From NCBI RefSeq assembly GCF_036014115.1, contig NZ_CP107913.1:1488001-1552000 (forward strand): a stretch of DNA of 64,000 bases, read 5' to 3'. Shown one piece after another: positions 29,881-40,173 of this stretch (its first letter is position 1; each line of letters starts with the position of its first letter). The notes below the pieces were generated by a model, which worked only from the letters and a program-made list of their open reading frames with translations, was not told where the DNA came from and searched no databases. The DNA is from Streptomyces sp. NBC_00448 (lineage in GTDB: Bacteria > Actinomycetota > Actinomycetes > Streptomycetales > Streptomycetaceae). A program made the translations under genes and the position numbers.

Positions 29881-31021
29881 GCTGGCCCTCCATCAGAACT
29901 GTGTTCATCAAAGACGTGAAGCGGTCGAACAGGTACGCGGCGTCGTGCGGGCCCGCGGCCGCCTCCGGGTGGTACTGGACGCTGAAGGCCGGCTTGTCGA
30001 GCAGCCGCAGCCCCTCCACCACGTTGTCGTTGAGACAGACGTGGCTGACCTCGGCGCGCCCGTAGGGGGTGTCGCTGATCCGGTCGAGCGGGGCGTCGAC
30101 GGCGAAGCCGTGGTTGTGCGCGGTGACCTCGACCTTGCCGGTGGAACGGTCCTGCACCGGCTGGTTGATGCCGCGGTGGCCGTACTTGAGCTTGTAGGTG
30201 CCGAAGCCCAGCGCGCGGCCGAGGAGCTGGTTGCCGAAGCAGATCCCGAACAGCGGGGTGCCGCGCTCCAGGACCGCCTGGATGACGGTGAGGTCGGCGG
30301 TGGCGGGGTCGCCGGGGCCGTTGGACAGGAACACCCCGTCGGGCGCGGTCGCGTAGACCTCCTCGACGGTGGCGCTTGCGGGCAGCACGTGCACCTCGAT
30401 GCCGCGCTCGGCCATGCGGTGCGGGGTCATGCCCTTGATGCCGAGGTCGAGGGCGGCGACGGTGAAGCGCTTGGTGCCGATCGCGGGCACGGTGTACGCC
30501 TCGGTGGTGGCGACCTCGGCGGACAGGTCGGCGCCGGCCATCTCGGGGGCCTGCCGGACCCGGGCCAGCAGGGTGCCGTCGTCGGACAGTGCGTCGCCGG
30601 AGAAGATGCCGACCCGCATGGCGCCGCGCTCGCGCAGATGGCGGGTGAGCGCGCGGGTGTCGATGCCGCTGATGCCGACCACGCCCTGCGCGGTCAGCTC
30701 CTCGTCGAGGGTGCGGCGGGAGCGCCAGTTGGACGGGACGCGGGCGGGGTCGCGCACCACGTATCCGGCCACCCAGATCCGGCGGGACTCGGAGTCCTCG
30801 TCGTTGACGCCGGTGTTGCCGACGTGCGGGGCGGTCATGACGACGACCTGGCGGTGGTACGAGGGGTCGGTCAGGGTCTCCTGGTAGCCGGTCATACCGG
30901 TGGAGAACACGGCCTCGCCGAAGGTCTCCCCCACGGACCCGTAGGCGCGGCCGCGGAAGATGCGGCCGTCCTCCAGGACGAGTACGGCGGGCGCGGTTGC
31001 CGCCCGGGTGGAGGTCGTCAT
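29873..31021 (-). CDS. carA: Carbamoyl-phosphate synthase small subunit (glutaminase)
   Basis: A 382-residue glutamine amidotransferase subunit. The N-terminal CPSase domain ([36 protein letters not shown]) precedes a class I GATase with nucleophile Cys in [14 protein letters not shown] and the His/Glu pair in [12 protein letters not shown]. The ATG overlaps the stop of the upstream membrane-protein gene (ATGA), and the TAA overlaps carB, so the pair is strictly coupled. Confidence 0.97.
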
Positions 31022-31635
31022 CGTGCGCCTTCCTTTTCGGTCTTCTCGGTGCTGAATGCCACGGCGCGGTCGCCGCTCAGCTCGGTGATGGCCTCGGCCC
31101 ACGCCGGGTGCTGCGCGGCGTGCTCGGAGCGGAAGCCGGAGTCGATGAGGGTGCCGCCGTGCTCCCAGGTGACGACGAGCAGGCCGCCCTCGGGCAGCAC
31201 CTTGCCGGCGATGGCCTGGTCGAGCCGGGCGCCGCGCAGGGCGGCGGTCGGCACCAGGAAGCCGGGTGCGCCGGTGCGCTCGACCAGCAGGCCGCGCGCG
31301 GTCAGGGTGAGCCGGGCCCTGCTGCGTACGCCGAGGCCGTGCGCGACGATCCGGTCCAGCCACTGCCCGGCGGTGGTGGAGCCGTGGTAGCGGCCGTCCA
31401 TCACCAGCAGCGGCTCGCCCAGCTCGGCCGGGTCCTCGGGGGCGGCCGGCAGCTCGGGCAGGCCGCCCTGGAGGGTGCGGCGCCACTGCCAGCCCTGCCG
31501 CATCAGCCAGTAGACCAGGCCGATCACCAGGACGAGCCCGATGATCCAGCCGAGCCGGTCCGACCAGTGGGTGACCTTCGCGGAGTGCTTGCCGCCCTCG
31601 GCGGCGGTGGCCGCCAGCGCTGTCAGAGTCGTCAC
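31018..31635 (-). CDS. Conserved membrane protein inside the pyr operon
   Basis: A 205-residue protein with one N-terminal membrane segment ([18 protein letters not shown]) and a cytoplasmic domain of ~170 residues rich in beta strands ([61 protein letters not shown]) that resembles a PH-like fold. It overlaps pyrC upstream and carA downstream by 4 nt each (GTGA, ATGA). A protein in this position is conserved in actinobacterial pyr operons, but I know of no assigned function. Its strict coupling suggests a structural or regulatory role with the pathway enzymes at the membrane, which is inference. Confidence 0.8.
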   Translation of the reverse strand: MTTLTALAATAAEGGKHSAKVTHWSDRLGWIIGLVLVIGLVYWLMRQGWQWRRTLQGGLPELPAAPEDPAELGEPLLVMDGRYHGSTTAGQWLDRIVAHGLGVRSRARLTLTARGLLVERTGAPGFLVPTAALRGARLDQAIAGKVLPEGGLLVVTWEHGGTLIDSGFRSEHAAQHPAWAEAITELSGDRAVAFSTEKTEKEGAR

Positions 31636-32918
31636 GTGAGCTTCCCGTCCATGACCGTGGCGTGGCCCCGTAGGAAGGTCGCGATGACCCGGCCGGGCAG
31701 CTCGCGGCCCTCGTAGGGGGTGTTGCGGCTGCGGGAGGCGAAGCCCGCGGGGTTGACGGTCCCACGGTATGCCGGGTCGAGCAGGACCAGGTTCGCGGGC
31801 TCGCCGACGGCGATCGGCCGACCGTGCCCCACCAACCGCCCGATCGCGGCAGGCCGGGTCGACATCCGGTCCGCGACCCCGGCCCAGTCCAGCAGCCCGG
31901 TGTCGACCATGGTGTGCTGCACCACCGACAGCGCGGTCTCCAGCCCCACCATCCCCATCGCGGCCGCGGACCACTCGCAGTCCTTGTCCTCGTGCGGATG
32001 CGGGGCGTGGTCGGTGGCGACGCAGTCGATGGTGCCGTCGGCCAGCGCCTCCCGCAGCGCCACCACATCCGCCTCGGTCCGCAACGGCGGGTTCACCTTG
32101 TAGACCGGGTCGTAGGTACGCGCCAGCTCGTCGGTGAGCAGCAGGTGGTGCGGGGTGACCTCGGCGGTGACGTCCCAGCCCTTGGACTTCGCCCACCGCA
32201 CGATCTCCACCGACCCGGCCGTCGACAGGTGGCAGATGTGCACCCGCGAGCCGACGTGCGCGGCCAGCAGCACGTCCCGGGCGATGATCGACTCCTCCGC
32301 GACCGCCGGCCACCCGGTCAGGCCCAACTCACCCGAGACGATGCCCTCGTTCATCTGCGCGCCCTCGGTCAGCCGCGGCTCCTGCGCGTGCTGCGCCACG
32401 ACCCCGTCGAACGCCTTCACGTACTCCAGCGCGCGGCGCATGATCACCGCGTCGTCCACGCACTTCCCGTCGTCGGAGAAGACCCGCACACCGGCCGCGG
32501 AGTCGGCCATCGCCCCCAGTTCGGCGAGCTTCCTGCCCTCCAACCCGACGGTGACCGCGCCCACCGGCTGCACATCGCAGTACCCGGACTCCTTGCCGAG
32601 CCGCCACACCTGCTCCACCACACCGGCGGTGTCGGCGACCGGGAAGGTGTTCGCCATCGCGTGCACCGCCGTGTACCCGCCGACAGCCGCCGCGCGAGTG
32701 CCGGTGAGCACCGTCTCGGAGTCCTCACGGCCCGGCTCCCGCAGGTGCGTGTGCAGGTCGACCAGGCCGGGCAGCAGGATACGGCCCTCGCCCTCCACGA
32801 AGTCGGCGCCCTCCGCGGTGAGGTCGGTGCCGACCGCGACGACGGTCCCCGCGTCGATCAGGACGTCCCGGGCCTCGCCGCCGAGCAGCCGAGCACCGCG
32901 GATCAGGATCTTGCTCAT
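31632..32918 (-). CDS. pyrC: Dihydroorotase
   Basis: A 428-residue zinc amidohydrolase cyclising carbamoyl-aspartate. The class I pattern is complete: [19 protein letters not shown] (HxH), a metal-site His in [24 protein letters not shown], and catalytic Asp in [15 protein letters not shown]. The ATG lies 2 nt after the pyrB stop; its own stop overlaps the next gene's GTG. Confidence 0.97.
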   Translation of the reverse strand: MSKILIRGARLLGGEARDVLIDAGTVVAVGTDLTAEGADFVEGEGRILLPGLVDLHTHLREPGREDSETVLTGTRAAAVGGYTAVHAMANTFPVADTAGVVEQVWRLGKESGYCDVQPVGAVTVGLEGRKLAELGAMADSAAGVRVFSDDGKCVDDAVIMRRALEYVKAFDGVVAQHAQEPRLTEGAQMNEGIVSGELGLTGWPAVAEESIIARDVLLAAHVGSRVHICHLSTAGSVEIVRWAKSKGWDVTAEVTPHHLLLTDELARTYDPVYKVNPPLRTEADVVALREALADGTIDCVATDHAPHPHEDKDCEWSAAAMGMVGLETALSVVQHTMVDTGLLDWAGVADRMSTRPAAIGRLVGHGRPIAVGEPANLVLLDPAYRGTVNPAGFASRSRNTPYEGRELPGRVIATFLRGHATVMDGKLT

Positions 32919-32920
32919 GG

Positions 32921-33958
32921 TTACTTGCTCTCCTCGGTACGGGCGGCTTCGGTGGGGCGGGGGGCGTCGGTGGGCCGGGCCGGCTCGGCGGTCTCGGCGG
33001 TCTCGGTACGGGCCGGGGCGATCGCCGGCTCGGAGCCGCCGAGCAGCAGGTAGAGCACGGCCATCCGCGTGCTGACGCCGTTGGCGACCTGCTCGACGGC
33101 GGTGCAGCGGGGCGAGTCGGCGACCTCGGCGGTGATCTCCATGCCGCGGTTCATCGGGCCGGGGTGCATGACGATGGCGTGCTCCGGCAGGGCCGCCATC
33201 CGCAGCCCGTCCAGGCCGTAGCGGCGGGCGTACTCGCGCTCGGTGGGGAAGAACGCGGCGTTCATCCGCTCGCGCTGCACCCGCAGCATCATCACCGCGT
33301 CGGACTTGGCGAGCACCGCGTCCAGGTCGTAGGAGACCCGGCAGGGCCATGTCTCGACGCCGATCGGCAGCAGCGTCGGCGGGGCGACGAGGGTGACCTC
33401 GGCGCCCAGGGTGGTGAGCAGCAGCACGTTGGAGCGGGCCACCCGGCTGTGCAGCACGTCACCGACGATGGTGATCCGGCGCCCGTCGAGGTCGCGGCCG
33501 ACGCCTGACAGGTGGCGGCGCATGGTCAGCGCGTCGAGCAGCGCCTGGGTGGGGTGCTCGTGGGTGCCGTCGCCCGCGTTGACCACCGAGGAGTTGATCC
33601 AGCCGGAGGTGGCCAGCCGGTGCGGGGCGCCGGAGGAGTGGTGGCGGATGACGACCGCGTCGGCGCCCATCGCCTCCAGCGTGAGCGCGGTGTCCTTCAG
33701 GGACTCGCCCTTGGAGACCGAGGAGCCCTTGGCGGAGAAGTTGATGACGTCGGCGGACAGCCGCTTGGCGGCCGCCTCGAAGGAGATACGGGTGCGGGTC
33801 GAGTCCTCGAAGAAGAGGTTCACGACGGTGCGGCCGCGCAGGGTGGGCAGCTTCTTGATCGGCCGGTCGGCGACGCGGGCCATCTCCTCGGCGGTGTCGA
33901 GTACGAGGATGGCGTCGTCGCGGGTGAGGTCGGCGGCCGAGATCAGGTGGCGCTTCAT
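32921..33958 (-). CDS. pyrB: Aspartate carbamoyltransferase catalytic subunit
   Basis: A 345-residue transcarbamoylase. The carbamoyl-phosphate loop [35 protein letters not shown] and the Asp loop [11 protein letters not shown] are present. After the fold ends (VLYLLLGG) there is a ~35-residue Ala/Glu/Thr/Pro tail unlike the conserved core. No PyrI regulatory subunit gene is present, as expected in actinomycetes. A 222-nt spacer separates it from pyrR. Confidence 0.97.
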   Translation of the reverse strand: MKRHLISAADLTRDDAILVLDTAEEMARVADRPIKKLPTLRGRTVVNLFFEDSTRTRISFEAAAKRLSADVINFSAKGSSVSKGESLKDTALTLEAMGADAVVIRHHSSGAPHRLATSGWINSSVVNAGDGTHEHPTQALLDALTMRRHLSGVGRDLDGRRITIVGDVLHSRVARSNVLLLTTLGAEVTLVAPPTLLPIGVETWPCRVSYDLDAVLAKSDAVMMLRVQRERMNAAFFPTEREYARRYGLDGLRMAALPEHAIVMHPGPMNRGMEITAEVADSPRCTAVEQVANGVSTRMAVLYLLLGGSEPAIAPARTETAETAEPARPTDAPRPTEAARTEESK

Positions 33959-34180
33959 GCGGACAGACTCCGGGGGCTGGGCGGCGGGACCGGGCGGGTG
34001 CGGTGGGAGTTCGCACCCGGGCGGCCGGCCGGGCGTGCGGGCTCGGGCGGTGCGGGCGGTGACGGGGGCGCGTGGTGCGTCGCAGGGCGCGCCGGGCGCG
34101 GGCCGGCCAGGCGTTTCGGCCCGGCCGGGGCGCAAGGGCGCCAGGGGCCCCGTGCGGGGGCCTGGTGCGGGGTGGGTGCG

Positions 34181-34852
<672 letters not shown>

Positions 34853-34937
34853 TCTTAAAGGACGTCTGGGGGTACGCCGTCCACCGTATCAGGCGACCGG
34901 GACGGCCCAGGTCAGGCACCGGTCGGCGGCTTTCCGC

Positions 34938-34979
34938 TTGACGAGCCCGGATTACGCTGCGTAACCTCACAGTGAGTCA
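34938..34979 (+). promoter_or_regulatory. bldD promoter with two BldD boxes
   Basis: TTGACG and TAACCT are spaced by 18 nt. A perfect match to the BldD box pattern, TTACGCTGCGTAA (34952-34964), overlaps the -10, and a second site with one mismatch, TCACAGTGAGTCA (34967-34979), covers the probable start point. BldD with cyclic di-GMP is known to repress its own gene, so this is an autoregulatory operator. Confidence 0.8.
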
Positions 34980-35003
34980 CCGAGTTTCCGTCCGGGGAGC
35001 CAT

Positions 35004-35504
35004 ATGTCCAGCGATTACGCCAAGCAGCTCGGAGCCAAACTCCGGGCCATCCGCACGCAGCAGGGGCTGTCCCTGCACGGCGTCGAGGAGAAGTCCCAGG
35101 GCCGCTGGAAGGCAGTGGTCGTGGGGTCCTACGAGCGCGGCGACCGTGCCGTGACCGTCCAGCGCCTCGCCGAGCTCGCCGATTTCTACGGCGTCCCGGT
35201 GCAGGAGCTGCTGCCGGGCACCACGCCCGGTGGCGCCGCCGAGCCGCCGCCGAAGCTGGTGCTCGACCTGGAGCGGCTGTCCCAGGTCCCGCCGGAGAAG
35301 GCCGGCCCGCTGCAGCGCTACGCGGCCACCATCCAGAGCCAGCGCGGCGACTACAACGGGAAGGTGCTGTCCATCCGCCAGGATGACCTGCGCACTCTCG
35401 CGGTCATCTACGACCAGTCGCCCTCGGTGCTGACCGAGCAGCTGATCTCGTGGGGCGTCCTCGACGCGGACGCCCGCCGCGCGGTGCAGCACGACGAGGG
35501 CTGA
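35004..35504 (+). CDS. bldD: BldD, cyclic di-GMP-responsive developmental master regulator
   Basis: A 166-residue protein. The N-terminal Xre-type HTH is YAKQLGAKLRAIRTQQGLSLHGVEEKS...AVVVGSYERGDRAV. The C-terminal domain has the complete cyclic di-GMP signature: Arg114-Gly-Asp116, eight residues, then Arg125-Gln-Asp-Asp128. The dimer bridged by tetrameric c-di-GMP represses sporulation genes during vegetative growth. GGGGAG precedes the ATG by 4 nt. Its presence is the best single marker that the host is a sporulating streptomycete-type actinomycete. Confidence 0.97.
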   Translation: MSSDYAKQLGAKLRAIRTQQGLSLHGVEEKSQGRWKAVVVGSYERGDRAVTVQRLAELADFYGVPVQELLPGTTPGGAAEPPPKLVLDLERLSQVPPEKAGPLQRYAATIQSQRGDYNGKVLSIRQDDLRTLAVIYDQSPSVLTEQLISWGVLDADARRAVQHDEG

Positions 35505-35539
35505 CCGCTCTCGCGGCAGCTCTGCTGCAGAAACGTCCC

Positions 35540-35584
35540 CTCGCCCGGGGCGGCGCCCTGTCATGGGCCGCCGCCCCGGGCGAG
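35540..35584. terminator. Strong hairpin after bldD
   Basis: A 16-bp perfect stem begins CTCGCCCGGGGCGGCG and closes with CGCCGCCCCGGGCGAG; the inner GCCC/GGGC can extend it with one bulge. It lies 36 nt after the bldD stop. Confidence 0.75.
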
Positions 35585-35740
35585 TCGTATGTCCGGGCGA
35601 CGCCACGTAGCCCGAACGCCCATCGGCGCACACCATTTCCCCACACCGCCTCCATCCCGCTGTTACATTTCAACAGGCCCTGAGTCATGGGCCGTTGTTT
35701 GCGCCCAGTTGGTAAAGCGAAGTCCTTGTGGGGGGAACTC

Positions 35741-37519
35741 TTGACCAGACGCAGCCATGCCCTTTTCCGGCGCAGCGGGAGGCTGGTGGCGGCGCTCGCG
35801 CTCGGCGGCTCCCTGCTCGCCACCGCCGTCCCGGCCGCGCAGGCGGCCGCGGAGCCGGGTGAGCCGAACGACGTCGCGGTGAAACTGCCGACCGCCTCGT
35901 ACTCGCGGATGCTGGTGGACCAGGCACGCGGGCGCGTGTACGTGACCACCGGCAGCGGGGTGAACGCGGCCACCGCCGAGTTGCTCGTGTACGACTTCGA
36001 CGGAAACCTGTTGAAGACCGTCAACATCGGCAGCTCGATGTTCGTCGCGAGCGCCATGATGCTCTCCGCCGACGGCAGCATCCTCTATCTCACCGCCGCC
36101 AGCGACGTGCTGATCTTCAACGCCGACACCCTCGCCCTCACGGGCAACGGCTGGGTGCGACACGACTTCTTCCAGGGCGAGTGCGCCGGTGACATCGGCA
36201 CCGCCGGGGGCAAGTTGTGGTTCACCCGCATGACCAGCCAGGCCTATCCGAAGGACTGCACCACCGAGCCCCAGGCGCTCAACTCCGGCCGCTTCGACGG
36301 CGGCGGGGGTTTCGTCCGGGGGGTGTTCAGCTACGTCGACGCGAAGTTCGCCACCTCGCCGGGCGTTCCGGACCGGCTCGTCGAGACCTTCACGAGCAAC
36401 GGCACGCCGAAGCTGTACGTCGGACTCTACGACGCGACCACCACCGGTCCACAGCAACTGGCCCTGCGGTCGTACGCCGCGGCCACCGACCCCTCGGCGC
36501 TGCCGCGGGACGTCGCGATCAGCCCGGACGGCGCGGTCACCGCGGTCGCCGCCGGCACCGCCGGGACCAAGGTGCTGTCCACCGCCGACCTCTCCGACGC
36601 CTCGCCCGGCTACGGTTCGCTGCCCGCGGGCACCAGTTCCACCGCGGTCGCGTTCAGCCCCGACGGCTCGCTCGTCGCCCGCGGCGGCGCCGTCGACGGC
36701 GCCGCGGCCGACCTGCTGGTCCAAGGTGCCGACCCCGCCGAGGGCGACACACCCCGGCAGTACGCCTTCACCGACGGCGCGGACGGCGGCGACCGGATCG
36801 CCGACCGCGGTCTCGCCTTCAGCGCGGACGGCTCACGGCTCTTCGCGATGACCACCGACGCCGCCGGGGACGCGTTCTGGCTGCACGTCATCACCAACCC
36901 GGACGCACGCTGGCACTCCGCCTTCGACGGCCCGCTGACCGTCCAGCCCGACCACCCCTACGCGGGCGGGTCCGTCCGGATCGCCGGGAAGCTGCGGCTG
37001 AACGGGCCGGCGCCGTCCGACCCGGTGCGGGTGACCGCGGTGCGCCACGACGCCGACGGCGACCACACCGTGCCGTCCGCGACGGCCGGCGCGGACGGCA
37101 CCTTCACCCTGGCCGACACTCCGTCGACCACAGGAACGGCCGTCTACACCGTCTCCTTCGCCGGCGACGCGGCACACGATCCCGCCCCGGACGCGACCGT
37201 GACCGTGGAGGTCGCCAAGGCGCCCACACAACTGGCGCTCGACCCGCCCGGCACCGCGACTCCCGACGGTGTGGACCTGCACGGCACCCTGAGCAGCAGC
37301 GGGGCGACGCTGCCCGCCGGCACGGTCGTCAACGTGCAGCGGCTGACGAGCGGGGGCGCCACCGACCTGCCGGACACGGCCGTCGCCGCCGACGGCGGCT
37401 TCACCGTCCACGACGTGCCGCCCGCCGGCGCGGGGAACGTGCTGTACACGGTCGTCTACGCCGGCGACGCCCTGCACGACGGCTCCGCGGACTGGGTCAC
37501 GCTCAAGATCACGAGCTGA
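35741..37519 (+). CDS. Secreted beta-propeller protein with Ig-like C-terminal repeats
   Basis: A ~592-residue exported protein of unknown function. The TTG start was chosen since it follows a GGGGGGAA ribosome site and gives a clean signal peptide (RRSHALFRRSGRL, then LVAALALGGSLLATAVP, cleavage near AQA). Residues ~30-390 contain YVTN/WD-like blades (SRMLVDQARGRVYVTTG, LSADGSILYLTAA, AFSPDGSLVARGG, AFSADGSRLFAMT). Two ~95-residue Ig-like repeats follow, each ending in a VYTVSFAGDAAHD or LYTVVYAGDALHD strand. It is probably a cell-surface or extracellular binding protein. CTGTT/AACAG inverted arms lie at about 35660-35676, upstream. Confidence 0.75.
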   Translation: MTRRSHALFRRSGRLVAALALGGSLLATAVPAAQAAAEPGEPNDVAVKLPTASYSRMLVDQARGRVYVTTGSGVNAATAELLVYDFDGNLLKTVNIGSSMFVASAMMLSADGSILYLTAASDVLIFNADTLALTGNGWVRHDFFQGECAGDIGTAGGKLWFTRMTSQAYPKDCTTEPQALNSGRFDGGGGFVRGVFSYVDAKFATSPGVPDRLVETFTSNGTPKLYVGLYDATTTGPQQLALRSYAAATDPSALPRDVAISPDGAVTAVAAGTAGTKVLSTADLSDASPGYGSLPAGTSSTAVAFSPDGSLVARGGAVDGAAADLLVQGADPAEGDTPRQYAFTDGADGGDRIADRGLAFSADGSRLFAMTTDAAGDAFWLHVITNPDARWHSAFDGPLTVQPDHPYAGGSVRIAGKLRLNGPAPSDPVRVTAVRHDADGDHTVPSATAGADGTFTLADTPSTTGTAVYTVSFAGDAAHDPAPDATVTVEVAKAPTQLALDPPGTATPDGVDLHGTLSSSGATLPAGTVVNVQRLTSGGATDLPDTAVAADGGFTVHDVPPAGAGNVLYTVVYAGDALHDGSADWVTLKITS

Positions 37520-37556
37520 CACGGAAGGGCGCCCAGCGGACCGGCCGGAGGTGCGA

Positions 37557-37595
37557 GCCGGGTGGTGCGGGCCGTATCGGTCCGCACCACCCGGC
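37557..37595. terminator. 14-bp perfect hairpin between convergent genes
   Basis: GCCGGGTGGTGCGG pairs perfectly with CCGCACCACCCGGC across an 11-nt loop, between the beta-propeller and EF-G-like gene stops. Confidence 0.75.
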
Positions 37596-37615
37596 AGGTG
37601 CGGCTCCCCGCGGGG

Positions 37616-39766
37616 CTACCGCGCCGAGCCTGCGCCGGTCGCCCCGGCCGGGGCCGGGGCGTAGCCGACCGGGCGGGTGGTGAAGGTGCCGCGGCCCTGG
37701 GTGCGGCTGCGCAGCCGGGTGGCGTAGCCGAAGAGCTCGACCAGGGGCACCGTGGCGGTGACCACGGTGGTGCCCGCGCGGGCGGTGGAACCGGTGACGC
37801 GGCCGCGCCGGGCCGCGAGGTCGCCGAGCACGCCGCCGACGGCGTCGTCCGGAACCGTGGCCGTGACCTCGACCACCGGTTCCAGCAGCACCATCGCGGA
37901 CGCCCGCAGCGCCTCGCGCAGCGCGAACCGGCCCGCCGTGCGGAACGCCATCTCCGAGGAGTCCTTGGAGTGGGTCGCCCCGTCGGTGAGCGTGACCCGC
38001 ACGCCCGTCACCGGGTGCCCGCCGATCGGGCCCTCGGCGAGCGCGTCACGGCAGCCGTCCTCGACCGCGCGCACGTACTCCCGCGGCACCCGCCCGCCGA
38101 CCACCGTCGAGTCGAACGCGAACACCTCCGCCGTACGCTCCGCACCCGCGCCTCCTTCCGCGCATCCTTCCGTGGACTGCGCGCCGGGCCGCAACGGCTC
38201 GACGTCGATGACGACGTGGGCGAACTGCCCGGCGCCGCCGTCCTGTTTGACGTGCCGATAGACCAGGCCGGTCACGCCGCGGGCGACCGTCTCGCGGTAG
38301 GCGACCTGCGGCCTGCCGACGGCGATCTCCAGCCCCTGGGCGCGGCGGATCTTCTCCACCGCCACCTCCAGGTGCAGCTCCCCCATCCCCGACAGCACGG
38401 TCTGCCCGGTCTCCGGGTCGGTCCGCACCGCCAGCGACGGGTCCTCCTCCACCAGCCGGGCCAGCGCGGTGACCAGCCGGTCGGTGTCGGTGTTGCGGCG
38501 CGCCTCGACGGCGACGGAGACCACCGGCTCGGCCGCGGAGGGCGGTTCGAGCACCAGCGGGTCCGAGGCCGCGCACAAGGTCGCCCCGGCGCGCGCGGAC
38601 TTCACCCCGACCACGGCCACGATGTCGCCGGCCACCGCCTGGTCCAGCTCGGTGTGCCGGTCGGCCCGCATCCGCAGGATGCGCCCGACCCGCTCGGTGC
38701 GCCCCGCGCCCGCGTCCAGCACCGTGTCCCCCTTCCGCAACGTGCCCGAGTACACCCGTACGAAGGTCAGCCGACCGGTCGCGGTCGAGTTCACCTTGAA
38801 CACCAGCCCGGCGAACGGCGCTTGCGGGTCGGCCGCGCGTTCCCGGGTCCGGTCCTGGCCGGCCGCGAGCCCGCGCCCGGTGGCGGTGCCGCGCACCGGC
38901 GGCACGTCCAGCGGCGACGGCAGGTACGCCACGGCCGCGTCGAGCAGCGGCTCCACCCCGCGGTTGCGGTAGGCGGAACCGCACAGCACCACGACGGCCT
39001 CACCGCTGCGGGTGAGGTCGCGCAGCGCCGCGACGAGCGTCGCGTCGCGCACCGCGGAGTGCGCGCAGAACTCCTCCAGCGCGGCCGGGTGCAGTTCGGC
39101 GACCGTCTCCTCCAGCAGCCGGCGCCGCCGCCGGGCCTCGTCCAGCAGGCCGCCGGGCACCTCGCCGTCGGCCATGTCGCCGCCCTCGCTCCAGGTCAGC
39201 GCGCGCATCGCGACCAGGTCCAGCACGCCGGTGAAGCCGTCCTCGCGCCCGATCGGGAGCTGGACCACCAGCGGCACCGTGTGCAGACGCCGCCGGATCG
39301 ACTCCACCGCCGAGTCGAGGTCGGCGCCGGCCCGGTCGAGCTTGTTGACGAACGCGATCCGGGGCACGCCGTGCCGGTCGGCCTGCCGCCACACCGACTC
39401 GCTCTGCGGCTCCACGCCGGCGACCGCGTCGAACACCGCGATCGCGCCATCCAGCACCCGCAGCGAGCGCTCGACCTCGTCGGCGAAGTCGACGTGCCCG
39501 GGGGTGTCGATCAGGTTGATCCGGTGGCCGGCCCAGTCGCAACTGGCCGCGGCGGCGAAGATGGTGATGCCGCGGTCGCGCTCCTGCGGGTCGAAGTCGG
39601 TGACGGTCGTGCCGTCGTGTACCTCGCCGCGCTTGTGGGTGGCGCCGGTGAGGTAGAGGAACCGCTCGGTGACGGTGGTCTTGCCCGCGTCGACGTGGGC
39701 GAGGATGCCCAGGTTGCGTACGGTGGCGAGCGGGTCGGCGGTGCGTGGGACGGGGTTGCTGCGCAT
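37616..39766 (-). CDS. EF-G paralogue (ribosomal translocase-type GTPase)
   Basis: A 716-residue five-domain translation GTPase. The G motifs are [12 protein letters not shown] (G1), [11 protein letters not shown] (G2), DTPGHVDF (G3), NKLD (G4) and a CGSAYRN segment (G5). Domain II, the domain [15 protein letters not shown] motif and domain IV/V ([24 protein letters not shown]) follow. It is not in a str operon with rpsL/rpsG/tuf, so it is a second copy: an EF-G-like factor such as those used in recycling or stress, or a TetM/OtrA-like ribosomal protection protein. The GTPase core is intact. No strong Shine-Dalgarno precedes the ATG. Confidence 0.85.
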   Translation of the reverse strand: MRSNPVPRTADPLATVRNLGILAHVDAGKTTVTERFLYLTGATHKRGEVHDGTTVTDFDPQERDRGITIFAAAASCDWAGHRINLIDTPGHVDFADEVERSLRVLDGAIAVFDAVAGVEPQSESVWRQADRHGVPRIAFVNKLDRAGADLDSAVESIRRRLHTVPLVVQLPIGREDGFTGVLDLVAMRALTWSEGGDMADGEVPGGLLDEARRRRRLLEETVAELHPAALEEFCAHSAVRDATLVAALRDLTRSGEAVVVLCGSAYRNRGVEPLLDAAVAYLPSPLDVPPVRGTATGRGLAAGQDRTRERAADPQAPFAGLVFKVNSTATGRLTFVRVYSGTLRKGDTVLDAGAGRTERVGRILRMRADRHTELDQAVAGDIVAVVGVKSARAGATLCAASDPLVLEPPSAAEPVVSVAVEARRNTDTDRLVTALARLVEEDPSLAVRTDPETGQTVLSGMGELHLEVAVEKIRRAQGLEIAVGRPQVAYRETVARGVTGLVYRHVKQDGGAGQFAHVVIDVEPLRPGAQSTEGCAEGGAGAERTAEVFAFDSTVVGGRVPREYVRAVEDGCRDALAEGPIGGHPVTGVRVTLTDGATHSKDSSEMAFRTAGRFALREALRASAMVLLEPVVEVTATVPDDAVGGVLGDLAARRGRVTGSTARAGTTVVTATVPLVELFGYATRLRSRTQGRGTFTTRPVGYAPAPAGATGAGSAR

Positions 39767-40173
39767 GGCCGTCGGGCCTTTCGGGACTGATCCTGGTCAG
39801 GGCAGCGCGATATCGCGGCCGAAGCAGCCGACATGGCCGAGCCGCACCACAACAGCCAGAGGGCCGTTGAGGGTTGGGGCTCGGATGGTGCGAACGTCAG
39901 GCTGTCGTCGCGGACTTCCGGTGCCGGGCGCGCAGCGGGCACCGGGCGGACGTGGACACGAGGAGCACCTGGTGCCCGGTCGGGGGAACAACTGCAGCGG
40001 TGCGGTGGCGCACGGCGGGCTCCCCTCTCATGTCCTGCGACGGATACGTCAACGGCCGCGCCCGGCAAGGCTGTTGCCGAGCGACCGGGTCGACCTTAGC
40101 GAAGCACACCCGCCGCGGCACCCGGTTTTCCGCCCGGTTCCCGCCTCCTGATCCGGAGCCCCGCCGGGCGCGT
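39767..40173. other. 407-bp gap upstream of the EF-G paralogue
   Basis: This gap holds a perfect 12-bp palindrome CGCGATATCGCG (39806-39817) and a short imperfect repeat CTGATCCTGGTCAG (39788-39801), both close to the EF-G-like start and likely part of its leader. On the minus strand a GTG-started 17-codon frame (VVRLGHVGCFGRDIALP) ends 37 nt before that start; it has no good ribosome site. The rest shows nothing identifiable. Confidence 0.4.
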
